NCBI RefSeq assembly: GCF_041435355.1
Contig: NZ_CP108442.1
Span: 248,001 to 312,000 of the forward strand
Length of the DNA stretch: 64,000 nt
DNA from: Streptomyces sp. NBC_01276
GTDB taxonomy: Bacteria; Actinomycetota; Actinomycetes; Streptomycetales; Streptomycetaceae
Direction of reading: 5' to 3'
Positions 8,680-16,990 of this stretch are shown one piece after another. Under the pieces are notes generated by a model. That model ran no database searches. It had not been told where the DNA came from and saw nothing but the letters and a program-made list of their open reading frames with translations. Position numbers and translations under genes: made by a program. Each line of letters begins with the position of its first letter. The first letter of the stretch is position 1.

Positions 8680-9642
8680 TTACGAAGCCGGTCCGGACCG
8701 GGCGCCGGTGCGGGTGGTCGACGCCTCCGGGGAAAGGGAATGCAGGCCGGTTCCGGGCGGATTCCCATCGGTTCCGGACCGGTCGGCATGGCCGGTATCC
8801 GCCGCACCCGCGTCAAGGAACTCCGCCACGGTCGCCACGAAGCGGCTGGGGTCGTCGATCCACGGGTAATGGCCCGCTCCGGGCTGGACGACGAGCGTGG
8901 CGTCGGGGAAGAGCTCGGCGAATCCGGCGACCATCGAGGGCGGGCTGTTCAGGTCGAACTCCCCGGCGAGCAGGAGGACCGGGGCCGCGAGGGTGCCGAG
9001 CGCCGCCCGGGTGGCCTCGGGGTCGAAGGCGCCGTCGGCGGCGAAGTGGGCCACCGCGTCCGGGTTCCGCGGCTGCCCGGCCTCGTGGTGCTCGCGCGCC
9101 GCGGCGTCCCACCGGCCGCAGAAGAACGGCGCGAGGGCCGCCCGGTCGGCCGCTCCGCCGGCGCCCCGGGAGACCGCCTCCAGCGCGGCGAAGGCCTCGG
9201 GGAACCACGGTTCGTCCTTCCGCAGCAGTGCGAGCCGGCGCCGCTCCGCACCGCTGACGTCGATGCCGACGGCTCGGGCGCCGGGGCCGACGAGGGCGAG
9301 CCTGCCGGTCCGCTCCGGGTACCGGGCCACGTACCGCGCCGCGAGGTTCGCCCCGCCGGAGTGGGCCAGCAGATCGGTCCGGGCGAGCCCGAGGTGTGCG
9401 CGCAGGGCCTCCACGTCGTCGACCAGGCGGTCGCACCGGTAGGAGGCGGTGTCCTCGGGGACTGCGGACCGTCCGGTGCCGCGCAGGTCCGGCAGGATCA
9501 GCCGACGGTGCCGGGCCAGACCGCCGAGGTCGCCGAGGTAGCGGGAGTCCGCGGGGCCGCCGGGGAGACAGAGCAGGGGGTCGCCGGCTCCGATCGTGCG
9601 GTAGGCGAGCAGGGTTCCGTCAGGTGCGGGATAAGTGGGCAT
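8680..9642 (-). CDS. Alpha/beta hydrolase, proline iminopeptidase-like
   Basis: The 320-residue protein shows the alpha/beta hydrolase order: a strand and oxyanion loop (LLCLPGGPADSRYL), the nucleophile elbow AHSGGAN with its Ser, an acid in LLLAGEFDLNSP and the catalytic His in GAGHYPW. The loop PDLRGTGRS resembles S33 prolyl aminopeptidases. About 35 residues at the C-terminus (rich in Ser, Thr and Gly) extend beyond the fold. It should hydrolyse an ester, amide or lactone in the cytoplasm. It is divergent from the regulator at 9746, and four repeated sites lie between them, so it is probably the regulator's target. Confidence 0.85.
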   Translation of the reverse strand: MPTYPAPDGTLLAYRTIGAGDPLLCLPGGPADSRYLGDLGGLARHRRLILPDLRGTGRSAVPEDTASYRCDRLVDDVEALRAHLGLARTDLLAHSGGANLAARYVARYPERTGRLALVGPGARAVGIDVSGAERRRLALLRKDEPWFPEAFAALEAVSRGAGGAADRAALAPFFCGRWDAAAREHHEAGQPRNPDAVAHFAADGAFDPEATRAALGTLAAPVLLLAGEFDLNSPPSMVAGFAELFPDATLVVQPGAGHYPWIDDPSRFVATVAEFLDAGAADTGHADRSGTDGNPPGTGLHSLSPEASTTRTGARSGPAS

Positions 9643-9668
9643 GAGGTGGATCCTGCCACCCTCAACCC

Positions 9669-9740
9669 GGTTGTACAACCAGGTTGTACAACCGAGGTGT
9701 AAAACCGGGTTATGGCCACGCCCTCCCCCGGTGTATAACC
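9669..9740. promoter_or_regulatory. Array of four operator-like repeats between divergent genes
   Basis: Two perfect 12-base palindromes GGTTGTACAACC lie at 9669-9680 and 9682-9693. A related GGTGTAAAACC follows at 9696-9706 and GGTGTATAACC at 9730-9740. The first three are spaced 13-14 bases apart, about one and a third helical turns. The array fills the gap between the hydrolase start (9642) and the regulator start (9746), so it is the likely binding site of that regulator. Confidence 0.75.
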
Positions 9741-9745
9741 GAGCC

Positions 9746-10357
9746 ATGACAGGCACGACAGGCGCGACGGACCACTCCGGGCCACTGAGCGAGGAACAGG
9801 CGGGGCGGATCCTCGCCGACATGAACGAGGTCATCCGGGCGGGCGAGGAGATGCGCAGGCTCCGCTCCGAGATGATCAAGGTGTTGGTGGGGCTGGGCTG
9901 GACCCAGGAACGGATCGCGCGGCTCACGGACATGAGCCAGCCGGCCGTTTCCAAGCAGGTGGTGAAGTACCGGGCGGAGGACCCCACGCCGACCCCGATG
10001 GAACTCTCCCTGCGCCAGCACGACGCACCCTGGCTCGAAGGGCGCCTGTGGGGCCTGGCCGAGGAGATCTCCGAGACCCTCGGCGCCGCCGCCCGCTGCA
10101 CCCGTCACGTCGACGCGTTCGCCCGCGGCCGCAAGCGCTTCACCCCGCGGACGGTGGACGAGCTGCGGCGGCTGGTCGAGGAGGACCTGCGGCTGCGCCG
10201 GGCCGAGCTGCCCGACGGCTGCCGCGAGGCGTACGACGAGATCAGCCGCGGCCTCGACGTCCCCGCCGGGCCCCCCGCGGCCGCCCCGGGGCCGGCCTCC
10301 GTACGGCGTGCGCTGGCGCACCGCATCCAGCGCGACCGGCTCGGGGGTACGGCCTGA
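9746..10357 (+). CDS. Helix-turn-helix transcriptional regulator
   Basis: The 203-residue protein has an N-terminal helix (about residues 15-40) followed by a sigma-region-4-like helix-turn-helix at about 48-68 (WTQERIARLTDMSQPAVSKQ). The recognition helix is MSQPAVSKQV. The C-terminal half is helical and charged with no recognised ligand domain. The ATG at 9746 lies 6 bases after the last repeat of the operator array, so occupancy of that repeat would block its own expression. It faces the alpha/beta hydrolase head to head. It probably represses itself and the hydrolase; the signal is unknown. Confidence 0.8.
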   Translation: MTGTTGATDHSGPLSEEQAGRILADMNEVIRAGEEMRRLRSEMIKVLVGLGWTQERIARLTDMSQPAVSKQVVKYRAEDPTPTPMELSLRQHDAPWLEGRLWGLAEEISETLGAAARCTRHVDAFARGRKRFTPRTVDELRRLVEEDLRLRRAELPDGCREAYDEISRGLDVPAGPPAAAPGPASVRRALAHRIQRDRLGGTA

Positions 10358-10366
10358 CCCGGGCGG

Positions 10367-11152
10367 TCACTCCCCGCGCAGGGCGCCCCGCAGGCCGGAC
10401 TGGCTGATGAGGATGCCCCCGTCCACGGGGAGGGTCACACCGGTGATCCAGGCGGCGTCGCGGGACGCCAGGAAGGCCACGGCCGCCGCGATGTCGCCGG
10501 GCAGGCCGACCCTGCCCAGCGGATAGTGCCCGGCGGCGGCCTCCAGCCCGGCCTCGCGCCCCGCCCAGCCGTCGGTGTGGACCGTGCCGGGGGCGACCAG
10601 GTTCACGCGGACGCCCCGGGGCGCCGCGTGGCCGGCGAGCGTACGGGTCAGTCCGGCGAGGCCCGCCTTGGCCGCGCTGTAGGCGTGGTTGCCGAAGTCC
10701 TGCTCGCCGTTGACCGAGCCGACGCTGACGATCGCGCCCCGGCGGCCGGGTGCCGCCGCGAGGTGCGGGAGGGCGGCGCGGGCGCAGCGGTAGGCGCCGG
10801 TGAGGGTGATGTCGAGGTCCCGTGCCCACGTCTCGTCGGTCCCGTCCTCGAAGAGGGGGGTGTCCGGGTGGCAGGAGTGGGCGTTGTTGACCAGCACGTC
10901 GAGCGTGCCGAAGTGGCGGACCGCGTGGGCGACGGCCGCCTCGACCGCGGTGCGGTCGGCCACGTCGCAGCCCATCGCCTCGGCGGCGCCCCCGCCCTCC
11001 CGGATACCGGCCGCCGCCTTTTCGGCCCGTTCCCCGTCCAGGTCGGTGACCAGCACCCGCGCGCCCTCGTCGGCCAGCCGTCGGGCGACGGCCTCACCGA
11101 TGCCGCGCCCCGCGCCCGTGACCAGTACGCCGTACCCCTCGAAACGTCGCAT
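10367..11152 (-). CDS. Short-chain dehydrogenase/reductase (SDR)
   Basis: The 261-residue classical SDR has the cofactor motif TGAGRGIG at 12-19 and NNA at 89-91. Its active-site Tyr158 and Lys162 are in YSAAK, with a serine at 143-146. The Asp after the second strand (TDLDGERAEK) favours NAD over NADP. The C-terminal WITGVTLPVDGG is standard for the family. The ATG at 11152 is preferred over upstream alternatives, which read as non-coding. It ends 9 bases from the convergent regulator gene, so the two stop regions almost touch. The substrate is unknown. Confidence 0.9.
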   Translation of the reverse strand: MRRFEGYGVLVTGAGRGIGEAVARRLADEGARVLVTDLDGERAEKAAAGIREGGGAAEAMGCDVADRTAVEAAVAHAVRHFGTLDVLVNNAHSCHPDTPLFEDGTDETWARDLDITLTGAYRCARAALPHLAAAPGRRGAIVSVGSVNGEQDFGNHAYSAAKAGLAGLTRTLAGHAAPRGVRVNLVAPGTVHTDGWAGREAGLEAAAGHYPLGRVGLPGDIAAAVAFLASRDAAWITGVTLPVDGGILISQSGLRGALRGE

Positions 11153-11226
11153 GCCCGCCTCCCTACCCCTCGACCACACGGCCCGAACCGGGAGCCGGCG
11201 CTCGCCGTCGGACGGCACCGCCCGGC

Positions 11227-11256
11227 AAGGGCCGCCCGCTCCCGCGGGCGGCCCTT
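11227..11256 (-). terminator. Hairpin terminator after the acyl-CoA oxidase/dehydrogenase
   Basis: Perfect 13-base arms AAGGGCCGCCCGC and GCGGGCGGCCCTT enclose a 4-base loop. It lies 21 bases beyond the stop of the gene ending at 11277. Confidence 0.7.
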
Positions 11257-11276
11257 GTCCGGTGACCGGTGACGGC

Positions 11277-12995
11277 CTACGGAGCCATCTCGTACGTCCC
11301 CGACAGGGCCTCGACGCGCTCCCACACCCGCGCCGAGCGGGCGTCGTCGACGACCGGGCGCCGCACCGCACCGAGCGCCCAGCCCTGCTGCTGCTCGGTG
11401 GCGGAGTCCTTGCCGTGCAGTTCCACCGCGTGCGCGGAGAAGTCGCGCACCAGGACCGCGAACAGCTCGTCCAGCACGTCCTCGTCGAGACCGGTCAGGC
11501 GGGCCTGCTCCAGGATGAGCTGGCCGTGGACCACGAGCGCGAACAACTGGCCGACGGAGAGCAGGAGGTCGAGGTCGCGGCTCTGCTCCTCGTCCGGGGC
11601 CGCGGTGGCGACGAACTCGCACAGGGCGTCGGCCTGCTCGCGGAAGCGGGCGACGTTCGGCACGGCGGCGTACGCGTCGTAGGCGGTGCGCCAGTCGTGG
11701 AAGCGGACGGATCCCAGACCACGGGCGGGGCCCTGCCGGAAGAGGAAGGCGTCGTCGGCCGCGTCGTGGCGGGTCGGTACGGGGGCGTACTCGACCGGCT
11801 CCAGGAGGTGGTTGCGCATGAACTTGAGGATCAGCGCGAGGTTGACGTGGACGGTGCCTTCGAGCTTGGGCAGCCCGCGGATCTCGACGGCGGCCTGGGC
11901 GAAGTAGGTGTCCTTCTCGAAGCCCTTGGCGGCGATGACGTCCCACATCAGGTCGATGACCCTCTCGCCCTCCGTGGTCACCTTCATCTTCGTCATCGGG
12001 TTGAAGAGCAGGTAACGACGGTCCTCGGGGCCGGCCGAGCGGAAGTAGTCGACGGCGCGGTCGCTGAAGAGCTTCATGCCGACGAGGCGGACGTAGGCGT
12101 CGGCCAGCTCCCGGCGCACGTGCGGGAACGCGGTGACCGGGCGGCCGTAGAGGACGCGGTTGTGCGCGTGGGTGACGGCCTCGTACATGGCGTGCTCGCA
12201 GATGCCGATGGACGCGGTGCAGAGGTTGAACTTGCCGACGTTGACGGTGTTCAGGGCCGCGTCGAAGGCGGCGCGGCCGGTGTGCAGGACGTCGGCGGCG
12301 GCCACGGGATAGCCGTCGAGGCGGAACTCGCTCACGTACTTGGAGGAGTCCACGACGTTCTTCACCAGGTGGTACGCCGGGTGGCGGCTGTCGGCGGCGA
12401 AGAAGACGTACCCGTCCGGACCTTCGACGTCGGTGCGACGGCCGAAGACGGAGACGAGTCCGGCGGCGTTCCCGTTGCCGATGTAGTACTTGGAGCCGGT
12501 GGCGCGGAAACCGCCGTCGCCGTCGGGCTCCAGCAGCATGTCCGTGGAGTAGATGTCGGCGCCGTGGGTCTTCTCGGACAGGCCGAAGGCGAACACCTCC
12601 CCCTGGGAGAGGAGTTCCGCCGCGCGGGTGCGGGCGGCGGCGTTGTCGCTCTGCCAGACCGGGCCGAGGCCGAGGATGGTGACCTGCCAGGCGTACCAGT
12701 AGTCGAGACCGTAGAAGCCGAAGATCTCGTTGAGGGCGGCGATCCGGGCGGTGTCCCAGCGCTGGTCCTCCTGCCCGGCCTCGGAGGCCGGGGTGAGGAA
12801 GGTGGCGAACAGGTTCTCCTTGGCGGAGAACGCGAGGAAGTCCCCGAGCCAGGCACGGGTGCGGTAGTCCTCGATCAGCCGGCGCTTGCCGCGGGCCTCG
12901 AACCAGTCGACGGTGGCACGCAGCAGCCGGCGCGTCTCGGGGTCGAAGTGCGCCGGGTCGTACGTGTGCGGGTTGAACAGCAGGGCGTCGGCCAT
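11277..12995 (-). CDS. Acyl-CoA dehydrogenase/oxidase family flavoenzyme
   Basis: The 572-residue protein has the acyl-CoA dehydrogenase layout: an N-terminal helical domain, a middle beta domain with FAFGLSEKTHGADIYS and YYIGNGNAAG that binds FAD and substrate, and a C-terminal helical domain. Around residue 390 the sequence GLPKLEGTVHVN provides the Glu position used as base in several subfamilies. The extra C-terminal 150 residues are closer to acyl-CoA oxidase length than to the 380-residue dehydrogenases. It likely oxidises a fatty acyl-CoA or related thioester. The PadR gene lies upstream on the same strand, with 157 bases between, and may control it. Confidence 0.85.
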   Translation of the reverse strand: MADALLFNPHTYDPAHFDPETRRLLRATVDWFEARGKRRLIEDYRTRAWLGDFLAFSAKENLFATFLTPASEAGQEDQRWDTARIAALNEIFGFYGLDYWYAWQVTILGLGPVWQSDNAAARTRAAELLSQGEVFAFGLSEKTHGADIYSTDMLLEPDGDGGFRATGSKYYIGNGNAAGLVSVFGRRTDVEGPDGYVFFAADSRHPAYHLVKNVVDSSKYVSEFRLDGYPVAAADVLHTGRAAFDAALNTVNVGKFNLCTASIGICEHAMYEAVTHAHNRVLYGRPVTAFPHVRRELADAYVRLVGMKLFSDRAVDYFRSAGPEDRRYLLFNPMTKMKVTTEGERVIDLMWDVIAAKGFEKDTYFAQAAVEIRGLPKLEGTVHVNLALILKFMRNHLLEPVEYAPVPTRHDAADDAFLFRQGPARGLGSVRFHDWRTAYDAYAAVPNVARFREQADALCEFVATAAPDEEQSRDLDLLLSVGQLFALVVHGQLILEQARLTGLDEDVLDELFAVLVRDFSAHAVELHGKDSATEQQQGWALGAVRRPVVDDARSARVWERVEALSGTYEMAP

Positions 12996-13152
12996 GGAGG
13001 TTCGCCTTCCTGAGGTTGCGGGACGAGGGGTGCGGAACGAGCGGTGCGCGACGTTCTGTGCACGACGTTCGGCGTGGAACGGGCCGTGCGGAACGGGCGG
13101 TGCCGAAGGGGCGGTGCGGAGAAGCGGATCGGGGCGCGCGGTGCTGTGCGGT

Positions 13153-13719
13153 TCAGGCGGGCGGGAGCGCGCCGTCGAGCCGGTGCAGGGTGGCGAGGAC
13201 GTCGTCGAGCCAGGCGATGGTCATCCGTTCGTACGCGATGCCTCCGCGCAGCACGACGTGCTGGAGCTCCCGGCCCTGGTCGAGCGGTGCCGGAGCGTCG
13301 GGCCCGGTGAAGTCGCGCCGCTCTCCCGCGAGGTAGTGCGCGAGCCGGCCGCTGTGCACGGCGTGGTGCCGCTCGACCTCGCGGATCAGCGCGGCCGGGT
13401 CGTCGAAGGCCGCGCCGCGGATCTTCACGGCGAGGTCGTGGCGCATGCTCTCGGGTTCGATCGGTTCGTGGAGCCAACGGGAGAGGGCGGCGCTGCCGGG
13501 CGCGGCGACGGAGTACTCCTTCTTGTCCGGCCGGCCCTGTTGGGCCACCTCGCGGACGGCGAGCAGGCCTTCGCCCTCCATCCGCTTGAGCACGCGGTAG
13601 ATCTGCTGGTGGGTGGCCGTCCAGAAGTAGCCGATGGAGCGTTCGAACCGCCGGGCCAGCTCATAGCCGGATCCCGGCTTCTCCAGCAGGGAGACGAGTA
13701 TCGCGTGTTCGAGCGCCAT
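13153..13719 (-). CDS. PadR family transcriptional regulator
   Basis: The 188-residue protein has an N-terminal winged helix (residues about 1-80) with the PadR signature HAILVSLLEKPGSGYELARRF and IYRVLKRMEGEGLL, then the Vir-type C-terminal helical dimerisation domain. The wing contains GRPDKKEYSV. PadR proteins generally repress a detoxification or fatty-acid gene and themselves. A perfect palindrome at 13732-13751 lies 12 bases before the ATG, as expected for autorepression. Its downstream partner on the same strand is the acyl-CoA oxidase/dehydrogenase, the most likely target. Confidence 0.92.
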   Translation of the reverse strand: MALEHAILVSLLEKPGSGYELARRFERSIGYFWTATHQQIYRVLKRMEGEGLLAVREVAQQGRPDKKEYSVAAPGSAALSRWLHEPIEPESMRHDLAVKIRGAAFDDPAALIREVERHHAVHSGRLAHYLAGERRDFTGPDAPAPLDQGRELQHVVLRGGIAYERMTIAWLDDVLATLHRLDGALPPA

Positions 13720-13731
13720 GCCCCGATCTTT

Positions 13732-13751
13732 CTATGCAACTCGTTGCATAG
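13732..13751. promoter_or_regulatory. Perfect 20-bp palindrome, likely PadR operator
   Basis: The arms CTATGCAAC and GTTGCATAG are perfect complements around a 2-base centre. It lies 12 bases upstream of the PadR ATG. Its length and position fit an operator that blocks the PadR promoter. Confidence 0.75.
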
Positions 13752-14069
13752 ACAAGCGCGGGCGCCCCGGTGAGACGCGGGTCACCCGCGACCGGCCGTA
13801 ACCCGGTCCGGGGTGAATCGTTTCTCTCTACGTCGCAGATACACACCCGCGTCCCCCGCGGCATCAGCGGCACGAGGGTCCGGGGACCTCCATCACTCCC
13901 CGGGCCCTCGCTCTCCGGCCGGCGTGGACGGGTACCTGGCCGGCCCGCCCGGTCACCGCCCCAGCGGCCTCCGCCGCGCCTGCCCTGCCGACGCCACCCC
14001 CGCCCCTAAGGTGGGCGCGGACGGCCGGCGGGCCGCACCGGGCGGGCGCGGGAGGAGGGTACGGACATC
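13752..14069. other. Intergenic region without a recognisable gene
   Basis: About 320 bases separate the PadR operator from the aminotransferase-like gene. The two genes diverge, so promoters for both must lie here. I see only short GC-rich inverted segments and no convincing -10/-35 pair apart from the ribosome binding site GGAGGAGGG at 14051-14059. Confidence 0.5.
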
Positions 14070-15212
14070 GTGGTGGCCGACGGGAACGGCACGGGCGCGC
14101 GGGAGCTCTTCGACGTCCCGCGGGAGGTGTCGTACTTCAACACGGCCGCCATCGCCCCCACCCTGACGGCGTCCCTGGAAGCGGGCCGGGCCGCTCTGGC
14201 GTGGCGCGCCAGGCCCTGGGAGATCCGGACGGACGACTGGTTCGACGGCGCCGAGCGCCGCCGGACCCTGTTCGCCTCCCTCATCGGCGCCGCCCCCGGG
14301 GACATCGCCCTCATCCCGGCCACCAGCTACGGGTGCGCCACCGCGGCCGCCAACGTGGCCGTGGGGCCCGGCCGGCACGTGGTCGTACTGGACGGCGAGT
14401 ACCCGTCGGGCATCTACACCTGGCGCCGCTGCGCGGCCGAGCGCGGGGCGGAACTGCGCACCGTGTCCCGCGGGCCGGGGCAGGGATGGACCGAGGCCGT
14501 ACTGGAAGCGATCGGTGAGCGGACCGCCGTGGTGTCGGTACCGCAGGTCCACTGGACGGACGGGGCCTCGCTGGACCTGGTCGCGGTCTCCCGCGCGGCC
14601 CGCGCGGCCGGAGCGGCACTGGTGGTCGACGCCAGCCAGTCCGCCGGCGCCGTGCCCCTCGACGTGCGTGAGGTCCGCCCCGACTTCCTCTTCGCGGTGG
14701 GATACAAGTGGCTGCTCGGGCCGTTCGGACTGGGCTACCTCTACGTGGACGCCGCCCACCACGGCGGCCGGCCGCTGGAGGAGAACTGGATCGTGCGCCG
14801 GGACGCGCGCGACTTCAGCCGGCTCGTCGACTACCGCGACGACTACCAGGGCGGCGCCCGCCGCTTCGACGTGGGGCAGCGCACCGAGTTCGAGCTCGCA
14901 CCCATGGCCGTGGCCGCGCTGGAGCAGCTGGACGAATGGACCCCGTCCGGGGTCGCCCGGGTCCTCGCCCGGCACACCGCCCGCATCGGTGAGGCCGCCC
15001 TGGCCGCGGGCTGGACGGTACCCGAGCCGCGCGGCCCCCACATGCTCGGCGTCCACCTGCCCGAAGGCGTACGGCCGCGCCTCATGGAGTACCTGGAGGC
15101 ACGGGGCATCCACACCGCCGCACGCGGTGACGCCCTGCGGATCAGTCCGCACATGCACACCACCGACGAGGACGTCGACCGGCTCACCGCCGCGTTCCGC
15201 CACCACCACTGA
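14070..15212 (+). CDS. Aminotransferase class V / cysteine desulfurase-like PLP enzyme
   Basis: The 380-residue protein has the class V fold: substrate-binding start REVSYFNTAAIAP, the cofactor Asp187 in VVDASQSAG and the PLP lysine Lys213 in GYKWLLGP. The GTG at 14070 is preceded by GGAGGAGGG. No desulfurase-type catalytic Cys loop is evident near the C-terminus, so it may be a lyase, aminotransferase or kynureninase-like enzyme rather than a sulfur donor. It is monocistronic, ending in the strong hairpin at 15230-15260. The precise substrate cannot be named. Confidence 0.85.
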   Translation: MVADGNGTGARELFDVPREVSYFNTAAIAPTLTASLEAGRAALAWRARPWEIRTDDWFDGAERRRTLFASLIGAAPGDIALIPATSYGCATAAANVAVGPGRHVVVLDGEYPSGIYTWRRCAAERGAELRTVSRGPGQGWTEAVLEAIGERTAVVSVPQVHWTDGASLDLVAVSRAARAAGAALVVDASQSAGAVPLDVREVRPDFLFAVGYKWLLGPFGLGYLYVDAAHHGGRPLEENWIVRRDARDFSRLVDYRDDYQGGARRFDVGQRTEFELAPMAVAALEQLDEWTPSGVARVLARHTARIGEAALAAGWTVPEPRGPHMLGVHLPEGVRPRLMEYLEARGIHTAARGDALRISPHMHTTDEDVDRLTAAFRHHH

Positions 15213-15218
15213 TCCCGG

Positions 15219-15371
15219 AAAACGAAGAACCCCGGCCTCCCTGAGGAGGCCGGGGCCTTTCGGTCGAGCGCTGGGCAGGCCTTGCACCTGCATCCCCCCA
15301 CGGGAAGTGGGGTGTCTTTCCTTGGACCACCAACGCGAGTCCCACCACCGTGTTCCGCGGCGGCGAGCTCT
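15219..15371 (-). ncRNA. Candidate structured small RNA, copy 1 of a duplicated element
   Basis: An 83-base block (15264-15346) is repeated base for base at 16885-16967, although both copies lie outside genes. On the minus strand the element could fold into GGAC/GTCC, CCCCAC/GTGGGG (loop TTCCC) and GCAGG/CCTGC hairpins, with an unpaired AAGGAAAG between the first two, then the strong terminator at 15230-15260. A -10-like TACAGT lies at 15383-15378, and the following TTGATCT is also shared with copy 2. I see no credible reading frame in it. Orientation and ends are inferred. I do not know a named family for it. Confidence 0.5.
15230..15260. terminator. Bidirectional terminator shared by the PLP enzyme gene and a minus-strand small RNA
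   Basis: Perfect 11-base arms CCCCGGCCTCC and GGAGGCCGGGG close a CTGA loop. The plus strand continues CCTTT. The minus strand continues into a T-rich stretch (GTTCTTCGTTTT), so it should stop transcripts from both sides. Confidence 0.75.
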
Positions 15372-15414
15372 AGATCAACTGTACCGCACCGGTCCTGCCC
15401 CGGCGGACACCCGG

Positions 15415-15675
15415 TCAGTCGACGTCGAGGTGGTACGCACCGGCTCGGGCGTCGGCGAAAAGGGTGAACTGCACCTGCTCACCGCTGGGGTCGTCGCCGG
15501 TGTCCACCTCGACCGGTTCGGCGTCAACCAGGACGTACTCTCCGTACCCTTCGAAGTCTCCCGGTCCATCGGCCACACCGATGTGGATGGGCGTCTCGTC
15601 GGGCAGGTCTGCGAGTGCCGCGCGCAGCCGCGCTGCGGTCCACACCTGTGGGGTGTGGTCGAACATGTCAGCCAT
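15415..15675 (-). CDS. Small hypothetical protein, 86 aa (DUF6225-like)
   Basis: An acidic 86-residue protein containing VWTAARLRAALADLPDETPI followed by HIGVADGPGDF and a C-terminal beta-rich half (VQFTLFADARAGAYHLDVD). The pattern resembles a small Streptomyces-only family (DUF6225), named from memory. There is no signal peptide or membrane helix. It lies between the two copies of the small-RNA-like element, upstream of copy 1 on the same strand; copy 1 begins about 32 bases beyond its stop. Function is unknown. Confidence 0.6.
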   Translation of the reverse strand: MADMFDHTPQVWTAARLRAALADLPDETPIHIGVADGPGDFEGYGEYVLVDAEPVEVDTGDDPSGEQVQFTLFADARAGAYHLDVD

Positions 15676-15896
15676 GCCCCGAGGTTAGGCCCGTCGCCCG
15701 TACGCGCCTCCGCGCCGCGCCGCGCACACGCGGTGGTGGCGGCATACGGGTGGAACGACGGCGGGACGACGGCGCCACATCGGCTTTCTCCGGAACGCGA
15801 GAGTGCGGCGGATCTTCACGGAAGGGCAGTTGCGCCCGCGTGTTGGCGGGTAGCATCCGGCAGCAACACCGTGAGGTATGAGGAGAGTGAGCCGCA

Positions 15897-16739
15897 ATGG
15901 CGAACGAGTCGGACACCACACCCATCCACAACGTGTACGCGCAGCGGTTCGCCGCCGATCTGGAGACCAACCGCAAGGAGCAGGAGTACGTCTCCGTCCA
16001 GATCGCGGAACTCGAAGTGCGCCTGGCGCAGTTGAAGGCGGACGAGAACTGGCTCCTCGGCATCCAGGGCACCCTGCCCTCGGAAGGGGAGAAGGAACAG
16101 ACGGCCCTCACCACCGATGTCGAGGCCCAGGACGCACCGGCGGCGTCCGTCGCGCCCGCCACACCGGCGGCGTCCGCGACGGGCCCGGCCTCCGGCGGTG
16201 TGCCGAAGCCGCGGCAGGCGAGGAAGACCACGGGGACGACCGCGCGCGCCAGGACCGCCACACCGGCCAAGAAGGCCTCCGTCGCCGCGCCGGCCGAGGC
16301 GAAGACCGACTCCAAGGCCGAGGCGAAGACCGCGACGAAGGCGAAGGCCACCGCCCGCAAGTCAGCCGCCCCGAAGCCCGCGGCGGCCCCGAAGACCTCC
16401 GGGCCGAAGGCCCCCAAGGCCGCGGAACCGCCGCTGCGCGAGCTGGTCCTGACCCTCCTGGTCGGAGCCGCGGAGCCCCGCATGGTCAGCGAGGTCGCCT
16501 CCGCGCTGGCCGAGGCCCACCCCGGCCGGCCGACCTCCACCCAGGTGGTGCGCAACGCCCTCGAAGCGCTCGCCAAGAAGGGCTCCATCGAGAAGGAGCA
16601 CAAGCAGGGCTCGGTGATGTACACCGCACCCCGGCCCGCCGCTCCCGCACCGGCGGCCCCCGCCGCGGAGCCCGTCGCGGAACCCGTCGCGGAACCCGCC
16701 ACGGCTCCGGAGCCGGAGGCCGTGGCCGCCGAGGCCTGA
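15897..16739 (+). CDS. Histone-H1-like DNA-binding protein with coiled coil and winged helix
   Basis: The 280-residue protein has three parts. Residues about 10-55 form a coiled coil (ETNRKEQEYVSVQIAELEVR). Residues about 85-175 are Ala/Lys/Pro/Thr-rich low complexity (repeated AKTATKAKATARK) like the tail of histone H1. Residues about 180-240 form a winged-helix-like segment (RMVSEVASALAEAHPGRP...VVRNALEALAKKGSIEKE). A second Ala/Pro/Glu-rich tail follows, with EPVAEPVAEP repeats. It should bind DNA and perhaps organise the nucleoid or act as a regulator. GAGGAGAG precedes the ATG. It lies between the two small-RNA-like copies, which may be coincidence. Confidence 0.75.
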   Translation: MANESDTTPIHNVYAQRFAADLETNRKEQEYVSVQIAELEVRLAQLKADENWLLGIQGTLPSEGEKEQTALTTDVEAQDAPAASVAPATPAASATGPASGGVPKPRQARKTTGTTARARTATPAKKASVAAPAEAKTDSKAEAKTATKAKATARKSAAPKPAAAPKTSGPKAPKAAEPPLRELVLTLLVGAAEPRMVSEVASALAEAHPGRPTSTQVVRNALEALAKKGSIEKEHKQGSVMYTAPRPAAPAPAAPAAEPVAEPVAEPATAPEPEAVAAEA

Positions 16740-16842
16740 CCTCCCCTCCGGGCACCGCACACGGCCGGGGGTTCACGCGCGCACCGTGGACCCCGGCCGG
16801 TCGGTGGCCGGCGCGACGCCGTGCGGTCCGCACCTCCCCGGG

Positions 16843-16990
16843 ACGGCAAAGGCCCCGCCCTCCGCGAGGAGGACGGGGCCTTGATCGAGCGCTGGGCAGG
16901 CCTTGCACCTGCATCCCCCCACGGGAAGTGGGGTGTCTTTCCTTGGACCACCAACGCGAGTCCCACCGCCGCTTCCGCGGCCGCAAGAAC
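16843..16990 (-). ncRNA. Candidate structured small RNA, copy 2 of a duplicated element
   Basis: The 83-base block 16885-16967 is identical to 15264-15346 and in the same orientation. It is followed on the minus strand by a terminator hairpin of the same design (GGCCCCG..CCTCC arms at 16851-16880, one mismatch). A -10-like TACATT sits at 17002-16997. Outside the block the copies diverge: the upstream and terminator stems differ in bases but keep pairing. That is the pattern expected if structure, not protein, is conserved. It lies between the H1-like gene and the monooxygenase gene. Confidence 0.5.

Noticed and set aside
14070..15212. Cysteine desulfurase (IscS/SufS) as identity of the PLP enzyme
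   Set aside because: The PLP lysine motif fits class V, but no catalytic Cys loop is visible and no Fe-S assembly genes adjoin.
15264..15346. Protein-coding reading of the 83-base repeat (a shared start MQVQGLPSAR on the minus strand)
   Set aside because: The shared residues only reflect the identical DNA. The frames diverge at once outside the block, and the ATG touches a G-run without proper spacing.
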